Shown in pieces: positions 43,451 to 53,043 of a stretch of DNA of 55,245 nucleotides (position 1 is the stretch's first letter; each line of letters opens with the position of its first letter). The position numbers and the translations under genes were made by a program. Under the pieces are notes generated by a model. It saw nothing but the letters and a program-made list of their open reading frames with translations, was not told where the DNA came from and ran no database searches. This DNA comes from CAIKZZ01 sp035524595 (GTDB lineage: Bacteria > Pseudomonadota > Gammaproteobacteria > Steroidobacterales > Steroidobacteraceae): assembly GCA_035524595.1 (NCBI GenBank), contig DATKOP010000105.1, positions 1 through 55,245 of the forward strand, read 5' to 3'.

Positions 43451-43807
43451 ATGAACACCCCTGCCAACCCCGCGGCCGGCGACGCCGGCTACGCGCCCGC
43501 CCAGTTCGGCGACCTGCAGCCGGACGGCGGCGCGACGGCCGGCGGCGACGTCAGCCTCGACCTGATCCTCGACGTCGGCGTGACCATCGCGCTCGAGGTC
43601 GGGCGCACGCGGATCACGGTGCGCGAGCTCCTGCAGCTGACGCAGGGCTCGATCCTCGAGCTCGACCGGCTCGCCGGCGAGCCGCTCGACGTGCTCGTCA
43701 ACGGCGTGCGCGTGGCGCGCGGCGAGGTCGTGGTCGTCAACGAGAAGTTCGGCATCCGCCTGATCGAGGTCGTCAGCCCGGGCGAGCGGATGGAGCGCAT
43801 CAAGTGA
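43451..43807 (+). CDS. fliN: Flagellar motor switch protein FliN
   Basis: 118 residues. The SpoA domain includes LDLILDVGVTIALEVGRTRI, the family block LLQLTQGSILELDRLAGEPL and the end GEVVVVNEKFGIRLIEVVSP. FliN forms the base of the C ring and docks FliH. The TGA overlaps the GTG of fliO. Confidence 0.97.
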   Translation: MNTPANPAAGDAGYAPAQFGDLQPDGGATAGGDVSLDLILDVGVTIALEVGRTRITVRELLQLTQGSILELDRLAGEPLDVLVNGVRVARGEVVVVNEKFGIRLIEVVSPGERMERIK

Positions 43808-44226
43808 GACGCGCCGCGCGCGCCGTCACGCTCGCCCTCGCGGCCGCGCCCTGCGCGGCCGCCCGGGCGGCGGCCAGCGCGCCCGCGCCGGCCGGCGCCG
43901 CGGCCGGCTTTGCCCAGGTCGCGGCCAGCCTGCTGCTGATCGTCGGCGTGATCGTCGCACTCGCGTGGCTCGCGACCCGCCTGCGCCTCACCCCGCGCGC
44001 CGCATCGAGCGGGCTGAAGGTGCTCGCCGACGTCGCGGTCGGCCCGAAGGAGCGGGTCGTGCTGCTGAAGGTCGGCGACGGCCAGGTGCTGGTCGGCGTC
44101 GGCGCCGACGGCGTCCGCTCGCTCGCGCTGCTCGAGCGCATCGTCGAGATGCCCGCCGAGGCGGCAACGCCCGGCGCCTTCGCCGAGCGGCTGAAGAGCC
44201 TGATGGGCGGCGGGGCGAAGCCGTGA
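43804..44226 (+). CDS. fliO: Flagellar biosynthetic protein FliO
   Basis: 140 residues from a GTG overlapping fliN. A signal-like hydrophobic N-terminus is followed by one strong transmembrane helix (AASLLLIVGVIVALAWLATR, about 37-58) and a small cytoplasmic domain with LKVLADVAVGPKERVVLLKV and SLALLERIVEMP. FliO is the assembly chaperone for FliP. It overlaps fliP by 4 bp (GTGA). Confidence 0.92.
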   Translation: MRRAARAVTLALAAAPCAAARAAASAPAPAGAAAGFAQVAASLLLIVGVIVALAWLATRLRLTPRAASSGLKVLADVAVGPKERVVLLKVGDGQVLVGVGADGVRSLALLERIVEMPAEAATPGAFAERLKSLMGGGAKP

Positions 44227-44972
44227 AGCGCGCACTGGTGCTGATCCTGGCCGCGCTCGGGCTCGCGCTGCCGGCGCTGGCCGCGGCGGCCGAGGCCGGC
44301 GGCCTGCCGGTGCTGTCGGTCGAGGCCAAGGGCGGCGCGCAGACCTACTCGCTGACGATCCAGGTCCTCGTGCTGATGACGCTGCTGTCGGTGCTGCCGG
44401 CAGTCCTGCTCAGCATGACCGCCTTCACCCGCATCGTGATCGTGCTGTCGATCCTGCGCCAGGCGCTCGGCACGCCGCAGACGCCGCCGAACCAGGTGGT
44501 GATCGGCCTCGCGCTCTTCATGACGCTGTTCGTGATGAGCCCGGTGCTGAACCAGTCGTGGGCCGAGGGCGTCAAGCCCTACCTCGACAACCAGCTCGCC
44601 GGCGAGGCGGCGCTGACCAAGACCGTCGCGCCGCTGCGCGAGTTCATGCTGAAGCAGACGCGCGAGTCCGACCTCGCGAGCTTCGGGCGCATCTCGGGGC
44701 AGGGCCCCTTCGCCGGGCCCGAGGCCGTGCCGCTGACGGTGCTGGTGCCGGCCTTCATCACCAGCGAGCTCAAGACCGCGTTCCAGATCGGCTTCATGAT
44801 CTTCATCCCGTTCCTGATCATCGACCTCGTCGTGGCAAGCGTGCTGATGTCGATGGGCATGATGATGCTGTCGCCGATGCTGGTGTCGCTGCCCTTCAAG
44901 CTGATGCTGTTCGTGCTGGTCGACGGCTGGACCCTGCTGATGGGGACGCTGGCGTCGAGCTTCGCGACCTGA
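44223..44972 (+). CDS. fliP: Flagellar export gate protein FliP
   Basis: 249 residues. The signal peptide is MKRALVLILAALGLALPALA. The highly conserved block follows: LTLLSVLPA-type helix, SMTAFTRIVIVLSILRQALG, GTPQTPPNQVVIGLALFMTL and PFLIIDLVVASVLMSMGMMM. FliP forms the core pore with FliQ and FliR. The stop is 7 bp before fliQ. Confidence 0.97.
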   Translation: MKRALVLILAALGLALPALAAAAEAGGLPVLSVEAKGGAQTYSLTIQVLVLMTLLSVLPAVLLSMTAFTRIVIVLSILRQALGTPQTPPNQVVIGLALFMTLFVMSPVLNQSWAEGVKPYLDNQLAGEAALTKTVAPLREFMLKQTRESDLASFGRISGQGPFAGPEAVPLTVLVPAFITSELKTAFQIGFMIFIPFLIIDLVVASVLMSMGMMMLSPMLVSLPFKLMLFVLVDGWTLLMGTLASSFAT

Positions 44973-44979
44973 GCCCGCC

Positions 44980-45249
44980 ATGACCCCCGAAAGCGTCATC
45001 TCCATCGGCGAGCGCGCCCTGATCGTCACCTCGATGATCTCCGCGCCGCTGCTGCTCGCGGCGCTCGTGACCGGCGTGGTCATCGGCATGCTGCAGGCGG
45101 CGACGCAGATCAACGAGATGACGCTGTCCTTCATCCCGAAGCTGCTGGCGCTGGTCGCGACGATCTTCGTCACCGGCCACTGGATGCTGCAGACGCTGAT
45201 CGACTACACGCGCGCGCTGTTCGAGAGCATCCCGTCGGTGATCGGCTGA
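44980..45249 (+). CDS. fliQ: Flagellar export gate protein FliQ
   Basis: 89 residues, two membrane helices, with the family pattern MTPESVISIGERALIVTSMI then GMLQAATQINEMTLSFIPKL. It is part of the helical FliPQR gate. fliR starts 5 bp after the stop. Confidence 0.97.
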   Translation: MTPESVISIGERALIVTSMISAPLLLAALVTGVVIGMLQAATQINEMTLSFIPKLLALVATIFVTGHWMLQTLIDYTRALFESIPSVIG

Positions 45250-45254
45250 GCGCC

Positions 45255-46034
45255 ATGCTGACCCTCGACTTCACACGGCTGCTGGCGGGACTCGAGGGCT
45301 ACGGCTGGGCGTTCCTGCGGGTCACGGGCTTCATGCTGCTGGCGCCGGTGTTCGGCGCGGCGCTGGTGCCGCGCCGGGTCAAGCTGGTGCTGGCACTGGC
45401 GCTGACGCTGATTCTCGCGCCGCTGACGCCGGCGACCGCGGCCATCGATCCGTTCAGCGCCACGGCGCTGTTGACCGCGGCCGAGCAGGTGCTGGTGGGT
45501 GTCGCGATCGCCTTCGTCGTGCAGGTCGTGTTCGACGCGCTGTCGCTGGCCGGCCAGCTGGTCGCGACGACGATGGGCCTCGGCTTCGCGACGATGATCG
45601 ACCCGGCGCGCGGCGCGAGCACGGCGGTCGTCAGCCAGTTCTACCTGATCCTCGGCATGCTGATCTTCCTGGCGCTCGACGGCCACATCGCGCTGATCTC
45701 GGTGCTCGCCGACAGCTTCCGCGTGCTGCCGCCGGGGCCGGCGGCGCTCGGGCCGGAGAGCTTCCTGGCGCTCGCCCGCTGGGGCGGCAGGATCTTCGAG
45801 GCCGGCACGATGATCGCGCTGCCGGCCGTGGTTGGCCTCGTGCTCGTCAACCTCGCGCTCGGCATCGTCAGCCGGGCGGCGCCGCAGCTGAACCTGTTCG
45901 CGGTGGGCTTCCCGATCAGCATGCTGCTCGGCTTCACGATGCTGATGCTGAGCCTGCCGACGCTGCAGGGCAATCTCGAGCGGCTGTTCCTCGAGGCGAT
46001 CGACACCGCCGGCCGCATCGTCGGGACGCACTGA
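45255..46034 (+). CDS. fliR: Flagellar export gate protein FliR
   Basis: 259 residues with about six hydrophobic segments. Family marks include FLRVTGFMLLAPVFGAALVP, VRLVLAL-like VKLVLALALTLILAPL, and the FxLAGQLVATTMGLGFATMI region (SLAGQLVATTMGLGFATMID). It completes the FliP5Q4R1 gate. The gap to flhB is 7 bp. Confidence 0.96.
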   Translation: MLTLDFTRLLAGLEGYGWAFLRVTGFMLLAPVFGAALVPRRVKLVLALALTLILAPLTPATAAIDPFSATALLTAAEQVLVGVAIAFVVQVVFDALSLAGQLVATTMGLGFATMIDPARGASTAVVSQFYLILGMLIFLALDGHIALISVLADSFRVLPPGPAALGPESFLALARWGGRIFEAGTMIALPAVVGLVLVNLALGIVSRAAPQLNLFAVGFPISMLLGFTMLMLSLPTLQGNLERLFLEAIDTAGRIVGTH

Positions 46035-46041
46035 GGGCGCC

Positions 46042-47196
46042 ATGGCGAGCGAAGACTCCGACGCCGAGAAGACCGAACAACCGACCGCCAAGCGGCTGCA
46101 GGATGCGCGCGAGCGCGGCCAGGTCGCGCGCTCCAAGGAGCTCGGCAGCGCGGCGGTCATGATCGTCGGCAGCAGCGCGCTGCTGCTGGGCGGCGGCTCG
46201 CTGGCCGGCGGCTTCGGGCAGCTGCTGCGCGGCGGCCTGAGCTTCGGCCACGAGGCGCTGCTCGACGGCTCGGTGATGACCCGGGCGCTCGGCGTCACGA
46301 CCGTCGAGGCGATCCTGATCCTGCTGCCGTTCCTCGCCGCGGTCACCGCGGCCGCGGTGCTCGCGCCGCTCGGCCTCGGCGGCTGGGTCTTCAGCCCGCA
46401 GGCCCTGGCGCCTGACTTCACGCGCCTCAATCCGGTCACCGGCCTCGGCCGGGTGTTCGGCCTCAGCGGCCTGTCGGAACTCGTCAAGGCGCTGCTGAAG
46501 TTCGCCGTCGTCGGCGCGGTCGCCGTCGCGGTCGGACTGTGGCTGGCGCGCGATGCGATCTCGCTCGGCGCGATGCCGGTTGCGCCGGGCATGGGCCGGG
46601 CCGTGCACCTGCTGATGCTGGCGATGCTGCTGATGAGCCTCGGCCTGGTCGCCGTGGCCGCGGTCGATGCGCCGCTGCAGTGGTGGCTGGTGCGCCGCCA
46701 GCTGAAGATGACCCGCGACGAGATCCGCGAGGAGCTCAAGGAGACCGACGGCCGGCCGGAAGTCAAGGCGCGCATCCGCGAGCTGCAGCGCAAGATGTCC
46801 AAGCGCCGCATGATGCAGGCGGTCGCGACCGCCGACGTCGTGGTCACGAACCCGACGCACTATGCGGTGGCGCTCAAGTACGAGGCCGCCCGGATGAAGG
46901 CCCCGCGCGTGATCGCCAAGGGCCGCGACCTGGTCGCGGTCGAGATCCGCCGGCGCGCCGAGGAGGCGCGCGTGCCGCTGTTCGAGGCGCCGGCCCTGGC
47001 GCGCGTGCTGTACGGCAGCACCGACGTCGGCCGCGAGATCCCGGCGGGCCTGTACCTCGCGGTCGCGCAGGTGCTGTCGTACCTGTACCAGATCAGGACG
47101 CTGAGCGCGCAGCGCGCGGCGCGGCTCAGGCGCCCGTCACCGGAAATCGATCCGGCGCTGCGCGCCAGGTACGACCGCGGCGGGGTGGCTGAATGA
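46042..47196 (+). CDS. flhB: Flagellar export switch protein FlhB
   Basis: 384 residues. The N-terminus has EKTEQPTAKRLQDARERGQV, four transmembrane helices follow (about 30-215), then the cytoplasmic domain with the autocleavage motif NPTHYAVALKY and the conserved KGRDLVAVEIRRRAEEARVP. Cleavage at NPTH, together with FliK, switches export from hook to filament substrates. It overlaps flhA by 4 bp. Confidence 0.97.
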   Translation: MASEDSDAEKTEQPTAKRLQDARERGQVARSKELGSAAVMIVGSSALLLGGGSLAGGFGQLLRGGLSFGHEALLDGSVMTRALGVTTVEAILILLPFLAAVTAAAVLAPLGLGGWVFSPQALAPDFTRLNPVTGLGRVFGLSGLSELVKALLKFAVVGAVAVAVGLWLARDAISLGAMPVAPGMGRAVHLLMLAMLLMSLGLVAVAAVDAPLQWWLVRRQLKMTRDEIREELKETDGRPEVKARIRELQRKMSKRRMMQAVATADVVVTNPTHYAVALKYEAARMKAPRVIAKGRDLVAVEIRRRAEEARVPLFEAPALARVLYGSTDVGREIPAGLYLAVAQVLSYLYQIRTLSAQRAARLRRPSPEIDPALRARYDRGGVAE

Positions 47197-49283
47197 GCGC
47201 GACGCGCCCGATCAGCGACACGCTGATGGAGTTCGGCCGGCAGGGGCTCGCGGTGCCGGTGCTGCTCCTGGTCATGCTGTCGATGCTGGTGCTGCCGCTG
47301 CCGCCGGCGGTGCTCGACCTGTTCTTCACGTTCAACATCTCGCTGTCGCTGGTCGTCATCCTGGCGGTGATCTACGTCAAGCGGCCGCTCGACTTCGCCG
47401 TGTTCCCGACCGTGCTGCTCGCGGCGACGCTGCTGCGGCTCGCGCTCAACGTCGCCTCGACGCGCGTCGTGCTGCTCGAGGGCCACACCGGCCCGGACGC
47501 CGCCGGCCAGGTGATCCACGCCTTCGGCTCGTTCGTCATCGGCGGCAACTACGCGGTCGGCCTGGTGGTGTTCGCGATCCTGGTGATCATCAACTTCATG
47601 GTGGTCACGAAGGGCGCGGGCCGCGTGTCGGAAGTGACCGCGCGCTTCACCCTCGACGCGATGCCCGGCAAGCAGATGGCGATCGACGCCGACCTCAACG
47701 CCGGCATCATCACCCAGGCCGAGGCCACGATCCGGCGCCAGGAGGTGCGCGAGGAAGCGGACTTCTACGGCGCGATGGACGGCGCCTCGAAGTTCGTCCG
47801 CGGCGACGCGATCGCCGGCATCCTGGTGGTGTTCATCAACATCTTCGGCGGCCTCGCCATCGGCACGCTGCAGCACGGCCTCGACCTCGGCGCCGCCGGC
47901 CGCACCTACGTGCTGCTGAGCATCGGCGACGGCCTGGTCGCGCAGATCCCGGCGCTGCTCCTGTCGGTCGCGGTGGCGGTGATCGTGACCCGCATGTCGC
48001 GCTCCTCGGACATGAGCCAGCAGGTCGCGAAGCAGATGCTGGGCCAGCCGAAGGCGCTGGCGGTGTCGGCCGCCATCCTCGGCCTGATGGGCCTGATCCC
48101 GGGCATGCCGAACCTCGCGTTCCTCGCGATGGCGGCGCTGTCGGGCGGCGGCGCCTGGTTCCTCAAGCTGCGGGCCGACGAGGCCGCGCGGCGGCCGGCG
48201 CCGGAGGCCGGCGCCGCGGCCCCGGCGACGCTGCCGGCCGAGCAGCGCGAGCTGTCGTGGGACGACGTCGAGTCGGTGGACCCGATCGGCCTCGAGGTCG
48301 GCTACCGGCTGATCCCGCTGGTCGACAAGACGCAGGGCGGCGAGCTGATGGGCCGCATCAAGGGCGTGCGCAAGAAGCTGTCGGAGGAGCTCGGCTTCCT
48401 GGTGCCGGCGGTGCACATCCGGGACAACCTCGATCTCGGCCCGAACAGCTACCGCATCACCGTGCAGGGCGTGCCGGTCGGCGAGGCCGAGGTCTTCCCG
48501 GACCGCGACCTCGCGATCAACCCGGGCACGGTCGCCGGCCCGGTGCCGGGCATCACCACCAAGGATCCGGCCTTCGGCCTCGACGCCGTGTGGATCGAGC
48601 GGTCGCGCCGCGAGCAGGCGCAGACCCAGGGCTACACGGTGGTCGACGGCGGCACGGTCATCGCCACGCACCTGTCGCAGCTGCTGCAGGCGCACGGCCA
48701 CGAGCTGCTCGGCCACGAGGAAGTGCAGCAGATCCTGAACCGCCTGCAGAAGGTCGCGCCGAAGCTCGTCGAGGAGCTGGTGCCGAAGGCGCTGCCGATG
48801 AGCGTCGTCGTCAAGGTGCTGCAGAACCTGCTGCTCGAGCGCGTGCCGATCCGCAACTTCCGCGTCATCGCAGAGACGCTCGCCGAGAACGCCGGCCGCA
48901 GCCAGGACCCGGCGCAGCTGGTGGCGGCGGTGCGCATCGCGCTCGGCCGCTCGATCGTGCAGGCGATCACCGGGCTGCGGCAGGAGCTGCCGGTGATCAC
49001 GCTCGACGCGCAGCTCGAGCAGGTGCTCGGCGACTCGATGCTGGGCGGCGGCGACGGGCCCGGCTTCGAGCCCGGGCTCGCGGACCGGCTGGTGCAGGCG
49101 CTCGCCGACAGCGCGCGGCGCCAGGAACTGGCCGGCGAGCCGGCGGTGCTGCTGACGACGCCGAAGCTGCGGCCGTGGCTCGCGCGGCTGCTGCGCCATG
49201 GCGTGCCGGCGCTGAGCGTACTGGCCTACAACGAAGTGCCGGAGAACCGGCGCATCCGGGTCGTGTCGGCGGTCGGGCGCTGA
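47193..49283 (+). CDS. flhA: Flagellar export ring protein FlhA
   Basis: 696 residues. About eight transmembrane helices lie in the first 330 residues, with the FHIPEP-type conserved region represented here by FPTVLLAATLLRLALNVAST and VTARFTLDAMPGKQMAIDAD. A large cytoplasmic domain (about 345-696) forms the nonameric docking ring, with RDNLDLGPNSYRITVQGVPV and LARLLRHGVPALSVLAYNEV. FlhA binds chaperone-substrate complexes and uses proton motive force. Confidence 0.97.
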   Translation: MSATRPISDTLMEFGRQGLAVPVLLLVMLSMLVLPLPPAVLDLFFTFNISLSLVVILAVIYVKRPLDFAVFPTVLLAATLLRLALNVASTRVVLLEGHTGPDAAGQVIHAFGSFVIGGNYAVGLVVFAILVIINFMVVTKGAGRVSEVTARFTLDAMPGKQMAIDADLNAGIITQAEATIRRQEVREEADFYGAMDGASKFVRGDAIAGILVVFINIFGGLAIGTLQHGLDLGAAGRTYVLLSIGDGLVAQIPALLLSVAVAVIVTRMSRSSDMSQQVAKQMLGQPKALAVSAAILGLMGLIPGMPNLAFLAMAALSGGGAWFLKLRADEAARRPAPEAGAAAPATLPAEQRELSWDDVESVDPIGLEVGYRLIPLVDKTQGGELMGRIKGVRKKLSEELGFLVPAVHIRDNLDLGPNSYRITVQGVPVGEAEVFPDRDLAINPGTVAGPVPGITTKDPAFGLDAVWIERSRREQAQTQGYTVVDGGTVIATHLSQLLQAHGHELLGHEEVQQILNRLQKVAPKLVEELVPKALPMSVVVKVLQNLLLERVPIRNFRVIAETLAENAGRSQDPAQLVAAVRIALGRSIVQAITGLRQELPVITLDAQLEQVLGDSMLGGGDGPGFEPGLADRLVQALADSARRQELAGEPAVLLTTPKLRPWLARLLRHGVPALSVLAYNEVPENRRIRVVSAVGR

Positions 49284-49315
49284 CGCCCGCGGCCTGAGCG
49301 ACGACGGGAGGACCG

Positions 49316-50647
49316 ATGAAGATCAAGAGATTCGTGGCGGCGACGATGCGCGAGGCGCTGGAGAGCGTGCGCTCGGAGCAGGGGCCGGACGCGGTCATCA
49401 TCTCGAACCGGCGCATCGACGGCGGCATCGAGCTGATCACGGCGGTCGACTACGACGAGACGCTGATCGAGGAGGCGCTGAAGCGCATCCGCCCGAGCGC
49501 CGCCCCGGCCGCGCCCGCGCCGGCCGCCGCTGTCGCGGCGCCCGCGCCCGCGGCCGCGCCGGCGCCGCGTCGCGCCGCGGCCAGGCCCGCCCCGAAGGCG
49601 GCCCCGACCCCGGCGGCCGCGCCCGCGTCACCGCCGCCGGCGGCCGCGCCCGCAGCAGCGCCGCCGGCGGCCGCCGAGCGCCCGCACGTCGTCTGGTCGC
49701 AGGACGCAGGCCTGCTCGCGATGCGCCGCGAAGTCGAGTCGCTGCGCGCGCTGCTGCAGGACCAGCTGGCGAGCCTGGCGTGGAGCGATCGCCTGCGCCG
49801 CGAGCCGCTGAAGGCGCTCGTGCTCAAGGACTTGAGCGTGCTCGGCGTCGCGCCCGACATCGCGCGGCTCCTGGCCGCGCGCGTGCCGGCGGCGACCCAG
49901 GTCCACGCCGCCGGGCGCATCGCTCCGGCGCTCGTCATGCGCCAGCTGGCGGCGGTCGAGCACGGCGAGGTCATGGGCGGCGGCATCTACGCGGTCGTCG
50001 GCCCGACCGGGGTCGGCAAGACCACGACGATCGCCAAGCTTGCGGCGCGCTGGGCCGTGCGTCACGGCGCGGACAGCGTCGCGCTCGTCAGCCTCGACCA
50101 CTACCGCATCGGCGCGCGCGACCAGCTCGCGACCTTCGCCCGCCTGCTCGGCGTGCCGATGCAGGTCGCGAGCAGCGCGCGCGAGCTCGACGGCGTGCTG
50201 CAGGGGCTGGCGGCGCGCCGCCTGGTGCTGATCGACACCGCCGGCATGAGCCCGCACGACAAGCGGCTCACCGAGCAGTTCGCGACGCTGCTCGGCCCGG
50301 GCCGGAAGATCCGCACGCTGCTGACGCTCGCCGCCAACAGCGAGCAGAGCGCGCTCGACGAGGTCGTGCGCTCGTACGCCGCGGTGCGCCCCGAGGCGCT
50401 GGTGCTGACCAAGCTCGACGAGGCGGCGAGCCTCGGCGGCGTGCTGTCGGTCGCGATCCGGCACGCGCTTCCGCTCGCCTGGCTCGCCGACGGACAGTGC
50501 ATTCCGGACGACCTGCACCCGGCCGCGCAGAAGCTCGCGTGGCTGATCAAGAAGGCCATCGAGCTGGCGTCGGGCAGCGGTGCCGTCGACGCCGTCGATG
50601 AAGCGTATCTGGCATCTCATTTCGGCAAGGTTGCGCAACATGGCTAA
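49316..50647 (+). CDS. flhF: Flagellar SRP-type GTPase FlhF
   Basis: 443 residues. The N-terminus MKIKRFVAATMREALESVRS is the conserved FlhF start. An Ala/Pro linker (about 60-125) follows, then an NG GTPase domain with G1 VVGPTGVGKTTTIAKLAARW, the DTAGM motif and TKLDEAASLGG (G4 TKLD). FlhF sets the flagellum at the cell pole. ACGGGAGGACCG precedes the ATG. It overlaps flhG by 8 bp (ATGGCTAA). Confidence 0.96.
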   Translation: MKIKRFVAATMREALESVRSEQGPDAVIISNRRIDGGIELITAVDYDETLIEEALKRIRPSAAPAAPAPAAAVAAPAPAAAPAPRRAAARPAPKAAPTPAAAPASPPPAAAPAAAPPAAAERPHVVWSQDAGLLAMRREVESLRALLQDQLASLAWSDRLRREPLKALVLKDLSVLGVAPDIARLLAARVPAATQVHAAGRIAPALVMRQLAAVEHGEVMGGGIYAVVGPTGVGKTTTIAKLAARWAVRHGADSVALVSLDHYRIGARDQLATFARLLGVPMQVASSARELDGVLQGLAARRLVLIDTAGMSPHDKRLTEQFATLLGPGRKIRTLLTLAANSEQSALDEVVRSYAAVRPEALVLTKLDEAASLGGVLSVAIRHALPLAWLADGQCIPDDLHPAAQKLAWLIKKAIELASGSGAVDAVDEAYLASHFGKVAQHG

Positions 50648-51509
50648 CTGGAAACCCTTCGATCCGCCGCGGCCGGCCGCCAGCCGCCCCGTCAAGGTCA
50701 TTGCCGTCACCGGCGGCAAGGGTGGCGTGGGCAAGACCAACGTCACCGCCAATCTCGCGGTCGCGCTCGCCGAGCGCGGCCAGTCGGTGCTGGTGCTCGA
50801 CGCCGACCTCGGCCTCGCCAACGTCGACGTCGTGCTCGGCCTGCAGCCGCGCTGGAACCTGAGCCACGTGCTGTCCGGCGAGCGCGCGCTCGAGGAGGTC
50901 ATCGTCGAGGGGCCGCGCGGCATCCGCATCGTGCCGGCCAGCTCCGGGATCCGGCAGATGGCGAACCTCGGCCCGCTCGAGCACGCCGGGCTGATCCGCG
51001 CCTTCAGCGACCTCGGCCAGCGGGTCGACGTCATGCTGATCGACACCGCGGCCGGCCTGCACGAGAGCGTCACGACCTTCGCCCGGGCGGCCCACCACGT
51101 GCTGGTCGTGGTCTGCGACGAGCCGGCCTCGCTGACCGACGCCTACGCGCTGATCAAGGTGCTGAGCCGGGAGCACCGCGTGCAGCACTTTCGCGTGCTG
51201 GCGAACCAGACGCGCAGCCCGGGCGAGGGCCGGGACCTGTACGAAAAGCTGGCGCGCGTCTGTGACCGGTTTCTCGATGTCACGCTCGAGTACGCGGGGT
51301 CGGTGCCGTACGACGAGTTCCTGCGCCGCGCGGTGCAGCGCCAGTCGGCGGTGGTCGAGGCCTTCCCGGGCTCGGTCGCGGCCCAGGGATTCAAGAAACT
51401 GGCCAGCAAGGCCGATACATGGGCCGTGCCCGGCGGAGCACGGGGCCACCTGGAGTTCTTCGTCGAACGCCTGGTCATGGCGAACACAGGCGTAGGCGCT
51501 TTGCAATGA
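50640..51509 (+). CDS. flhG: Flagellar number regulator FlhG/FleN (MinD-like ATPase)
   Basis: 289 residues. A deviant Walker A, VTGGKGGVGKTNVTANLA, is followed by DADLGLANVDVVLGL and DTAAGLHESV. The C-terminus SWPxP-like TWAVPGGARGHLEFFVERLV is typical of FleN. FleN limits flagella to one by binding FlhF and holding back FleQ. The N-terminus lacks the DQAxxLR FlhF-activating helix, as in Pseudomonas FleN. The stop overlaps the fliA start (ATGA). Confidence 0.94.
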   Translation: MANWKPFDPPRPAASRPVKVIAVTGGKGGVGKTNVTANLAVALAERGQSVLVLDADLGLANVDVVLGLQPRWNLSHVLSGERALEEVIVEGPRGIRIVPASSGIRQMANLGPLEHAGLIRAFSDLGQRVDVMLIDTAAGLHESVTTFARAAHHVLVVVCDEPASLTDAYALIKVLSREHRVQHFRVLANQTRSPGEGRDLYEKLARVCDRFLDVTLEYAGSVPYDEFLRRAVQRQSAVVEAFPGSVAAQGFKKLASKADTWAVPGGARGHLEFFVERLVMANTGVGALQ

Positions 51510-52267
51510 GAGCAAGACAGCAGTACGCCGAGGCCGCGCGCCCCGCGACGGGGTCCGGCCCGGCCGACATTCCGCAGGACGAACTCGTCCTGCGTCATGC
51601 CGATTTGGTCAAACGGATCGCGTACCACCTCGTCAGCCGCATGCCGCCGAACGTCGAAGTCGACGACCTGATCCAGGCCGGCATGATCGGCCTGCTCGAC
51701 GCCGCGCGCCACTACACCGCCAGCAAGGGCGCGAACTTCGAGACCTACGCCGGCATCCGCATCCGCGGCGCGATGCTCGACGAGGTGCGCAAGTCGGACT
51801 GGACGCCGCGCTCGGTGCACCGCACGGTGCGCGAGATGAGCGAGGTCGTGCGCCGCATCGAGAACGAGACCGGCCGCGAGGCGCGCGCCGGCGACGTCGC
51901 CGCAGCGCTCGGCGTCAGCGTCGAGGAGTACCACCGCGCGATCGCCGACGCCGCCAGCTGCCGCCTGTTCAGCTTCGACCAGATGGGCTCGAGCGACGAC
52001 GACGGGCCGGTGGCCCACGCCCGCGACGACAGCCCCGGCCCGCAGGACGACCTCGAGGAGGAGGACTTCCGCAAGGCGCTGGCCGGCGCGATCGAGGGAC
52101 TGCCGGAGCGCGAGAAACTGGTGCTGTCGCTGTACTACGACGACGAGCTCAACCTGCGCGAGATCGGCGCGGTGCTCGACGTCAGCGAGTCCCGCGTCTG
52201 CCAGATCCACGGTCAGGCGCTGGTGCGCCTGCGGGCCCGCATGGAGGACTGGCGGCAGGGGCGTTGA
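51506..52267 (+). CDS. fliA: Flagellar sigma factor 28, FliA
   Basis: 253 residues. Region 2 has DLIQAGMIGLLDAARHY and FETYAGIRIRGAMLDEVRKS. Region 3 follows, and region 4 ends LPEREKLVLSLYYDDELNLR and VLDVSESRVCQIHGQALVRL. It recognises TAAA-N15-GCCGATAA promoters such as the one at 8020-8046. The next gene is motC, 20 bp away, without the cheYZAB genes usual at this place. Confidence 0.97.
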   Translation: MRARQQYAEAARPATGSGPADIPQDELVLRHADLVKRIAYHLVSRMPPNVEVDDLIQAGMIGLLDAARHYTASKGANFETYAGIRIRGAMLDEVRKSDWTPRSVHRTVREMSEVVRRIENETGREARAGDVAAALGVSVEEYHRAIADAASCRLFSFDQMGSSDDDGPVAHARDDSPGPQDDLEEEDFRKALAGAIEGLPEREKLVLSLYYDDELNLREIGAVLDVSESRVCQIHGQALVRLRARMEDWRQGR

Positions 52268-52287
52268 GCCCGCCGCGCGGCTGAGCC

Positions 52288-53031
52288 ATGGACATCCTGA
52301 GCGTCGTCGGCATCGTGCTCGCCTTCGTGTCGATCATCGGCGGCAGCATCCTCAAGGGCAGCGGCGTCAAGGCGCTGCTCGGGGCGGCGGCCTTCGTGAT
52401 CGTCGTCGTCGGCACGGTCGCCGCGATCTTCGTGCAGACGCCGATCAGCACTTTCAAGCGCGCGCTCAGGATCATCGGCTGGGTCTTCAGGCCGCCGACG
52501 ATGAACCCGGACGCGACCATCGCCAAGATCGTCGAGTGGAGCAACATCGCCCGCAAGCAGGGCCTGCTCGGTCTCGAGTCCGCGGTCGAGACCGAGAAGG
52601 ACGAGTTCATGAAGAAGGGCTTGCAGGCGCTGGTCGACGGCGGCGAGCCGGACGCGATCCGCAACCTGCTCGAGATCGAGCTCGAGGTGCGCGAGCACGC
52701 CGACAACGCGGCGGCCAAGGTGTTCGAGGGCATGGGCATCTACTCGCCGACGCTCGGCATCATCGGCGCGGTCATGGGCCTGATGGCCGTGATGCAGAAC
52801 CTGGCCGACCCCTCCAAGCTCGGCCACGGCATCGCGGCCGCGTTCATCGCGACGATCTACGGCATCGGGCTCGCAAACCTGTTCTTCCTGCCGATGGCGG
52901 CCAAGCTCAAGTCGGTGGTGCACGGCCAGACCCAGGTGCGGCAGATGTGCATCGAGGGCATCATCTCGATCGCGCAGGGCGAGAACCCGCGCAACATCGA
53001 GGCGAAGCTCAAGTCCTACGTGCACCACTAG
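52288..53031 (+). CDS. motC: Flagellar motor stator protein MotC (MotA family)
   Basis: 247 residues with four membrane segments. The N-terminus MDILSVVGIVLAFVSIIGGS, the cytoplasmic charged loop (NLLEIELEVREHADNAAAKV) and the pore helices with GMGIYSPTLGIIGAVMGLMA and PSKLGHGIAAAFIATIYGIG are typical of the Pseudomonas-type MotC subgroup. With MotD it forms the proton channel that turns the rotor. Confidence 0.95.
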   Translation: MDILSVVGIVLAFVSIIGGSILKGSGVKALLGAAAFVIVVVGTVAAIFVQTPISTFKRALRIIGWVFRPPTMNPDATIAKIVEWSNIARKQGLLGLESAVETEKDEFMKKGLQALVDGGEPDAIRNLLEIELEVREHADNAAAKVFEGMGIYSPTLGIIGAVMGLMAVMQNLADPSKLGHGIAAAFIATIYGIGLANLFFLPMAAKLKSVVHGQTQVRQMCIEGIISIAQGENPRNIEAKLKSYVHH

Positions 53032-53043
53032 GCGCCGGACCGC

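Noticed and set aside
50580..50639. Upstream in-frame extension of flhG
   Set aside because: It would overlap flhF by 68 bp and adds residues not typical of FleN. ATG 50640 gives the usual 8-bp overlap.
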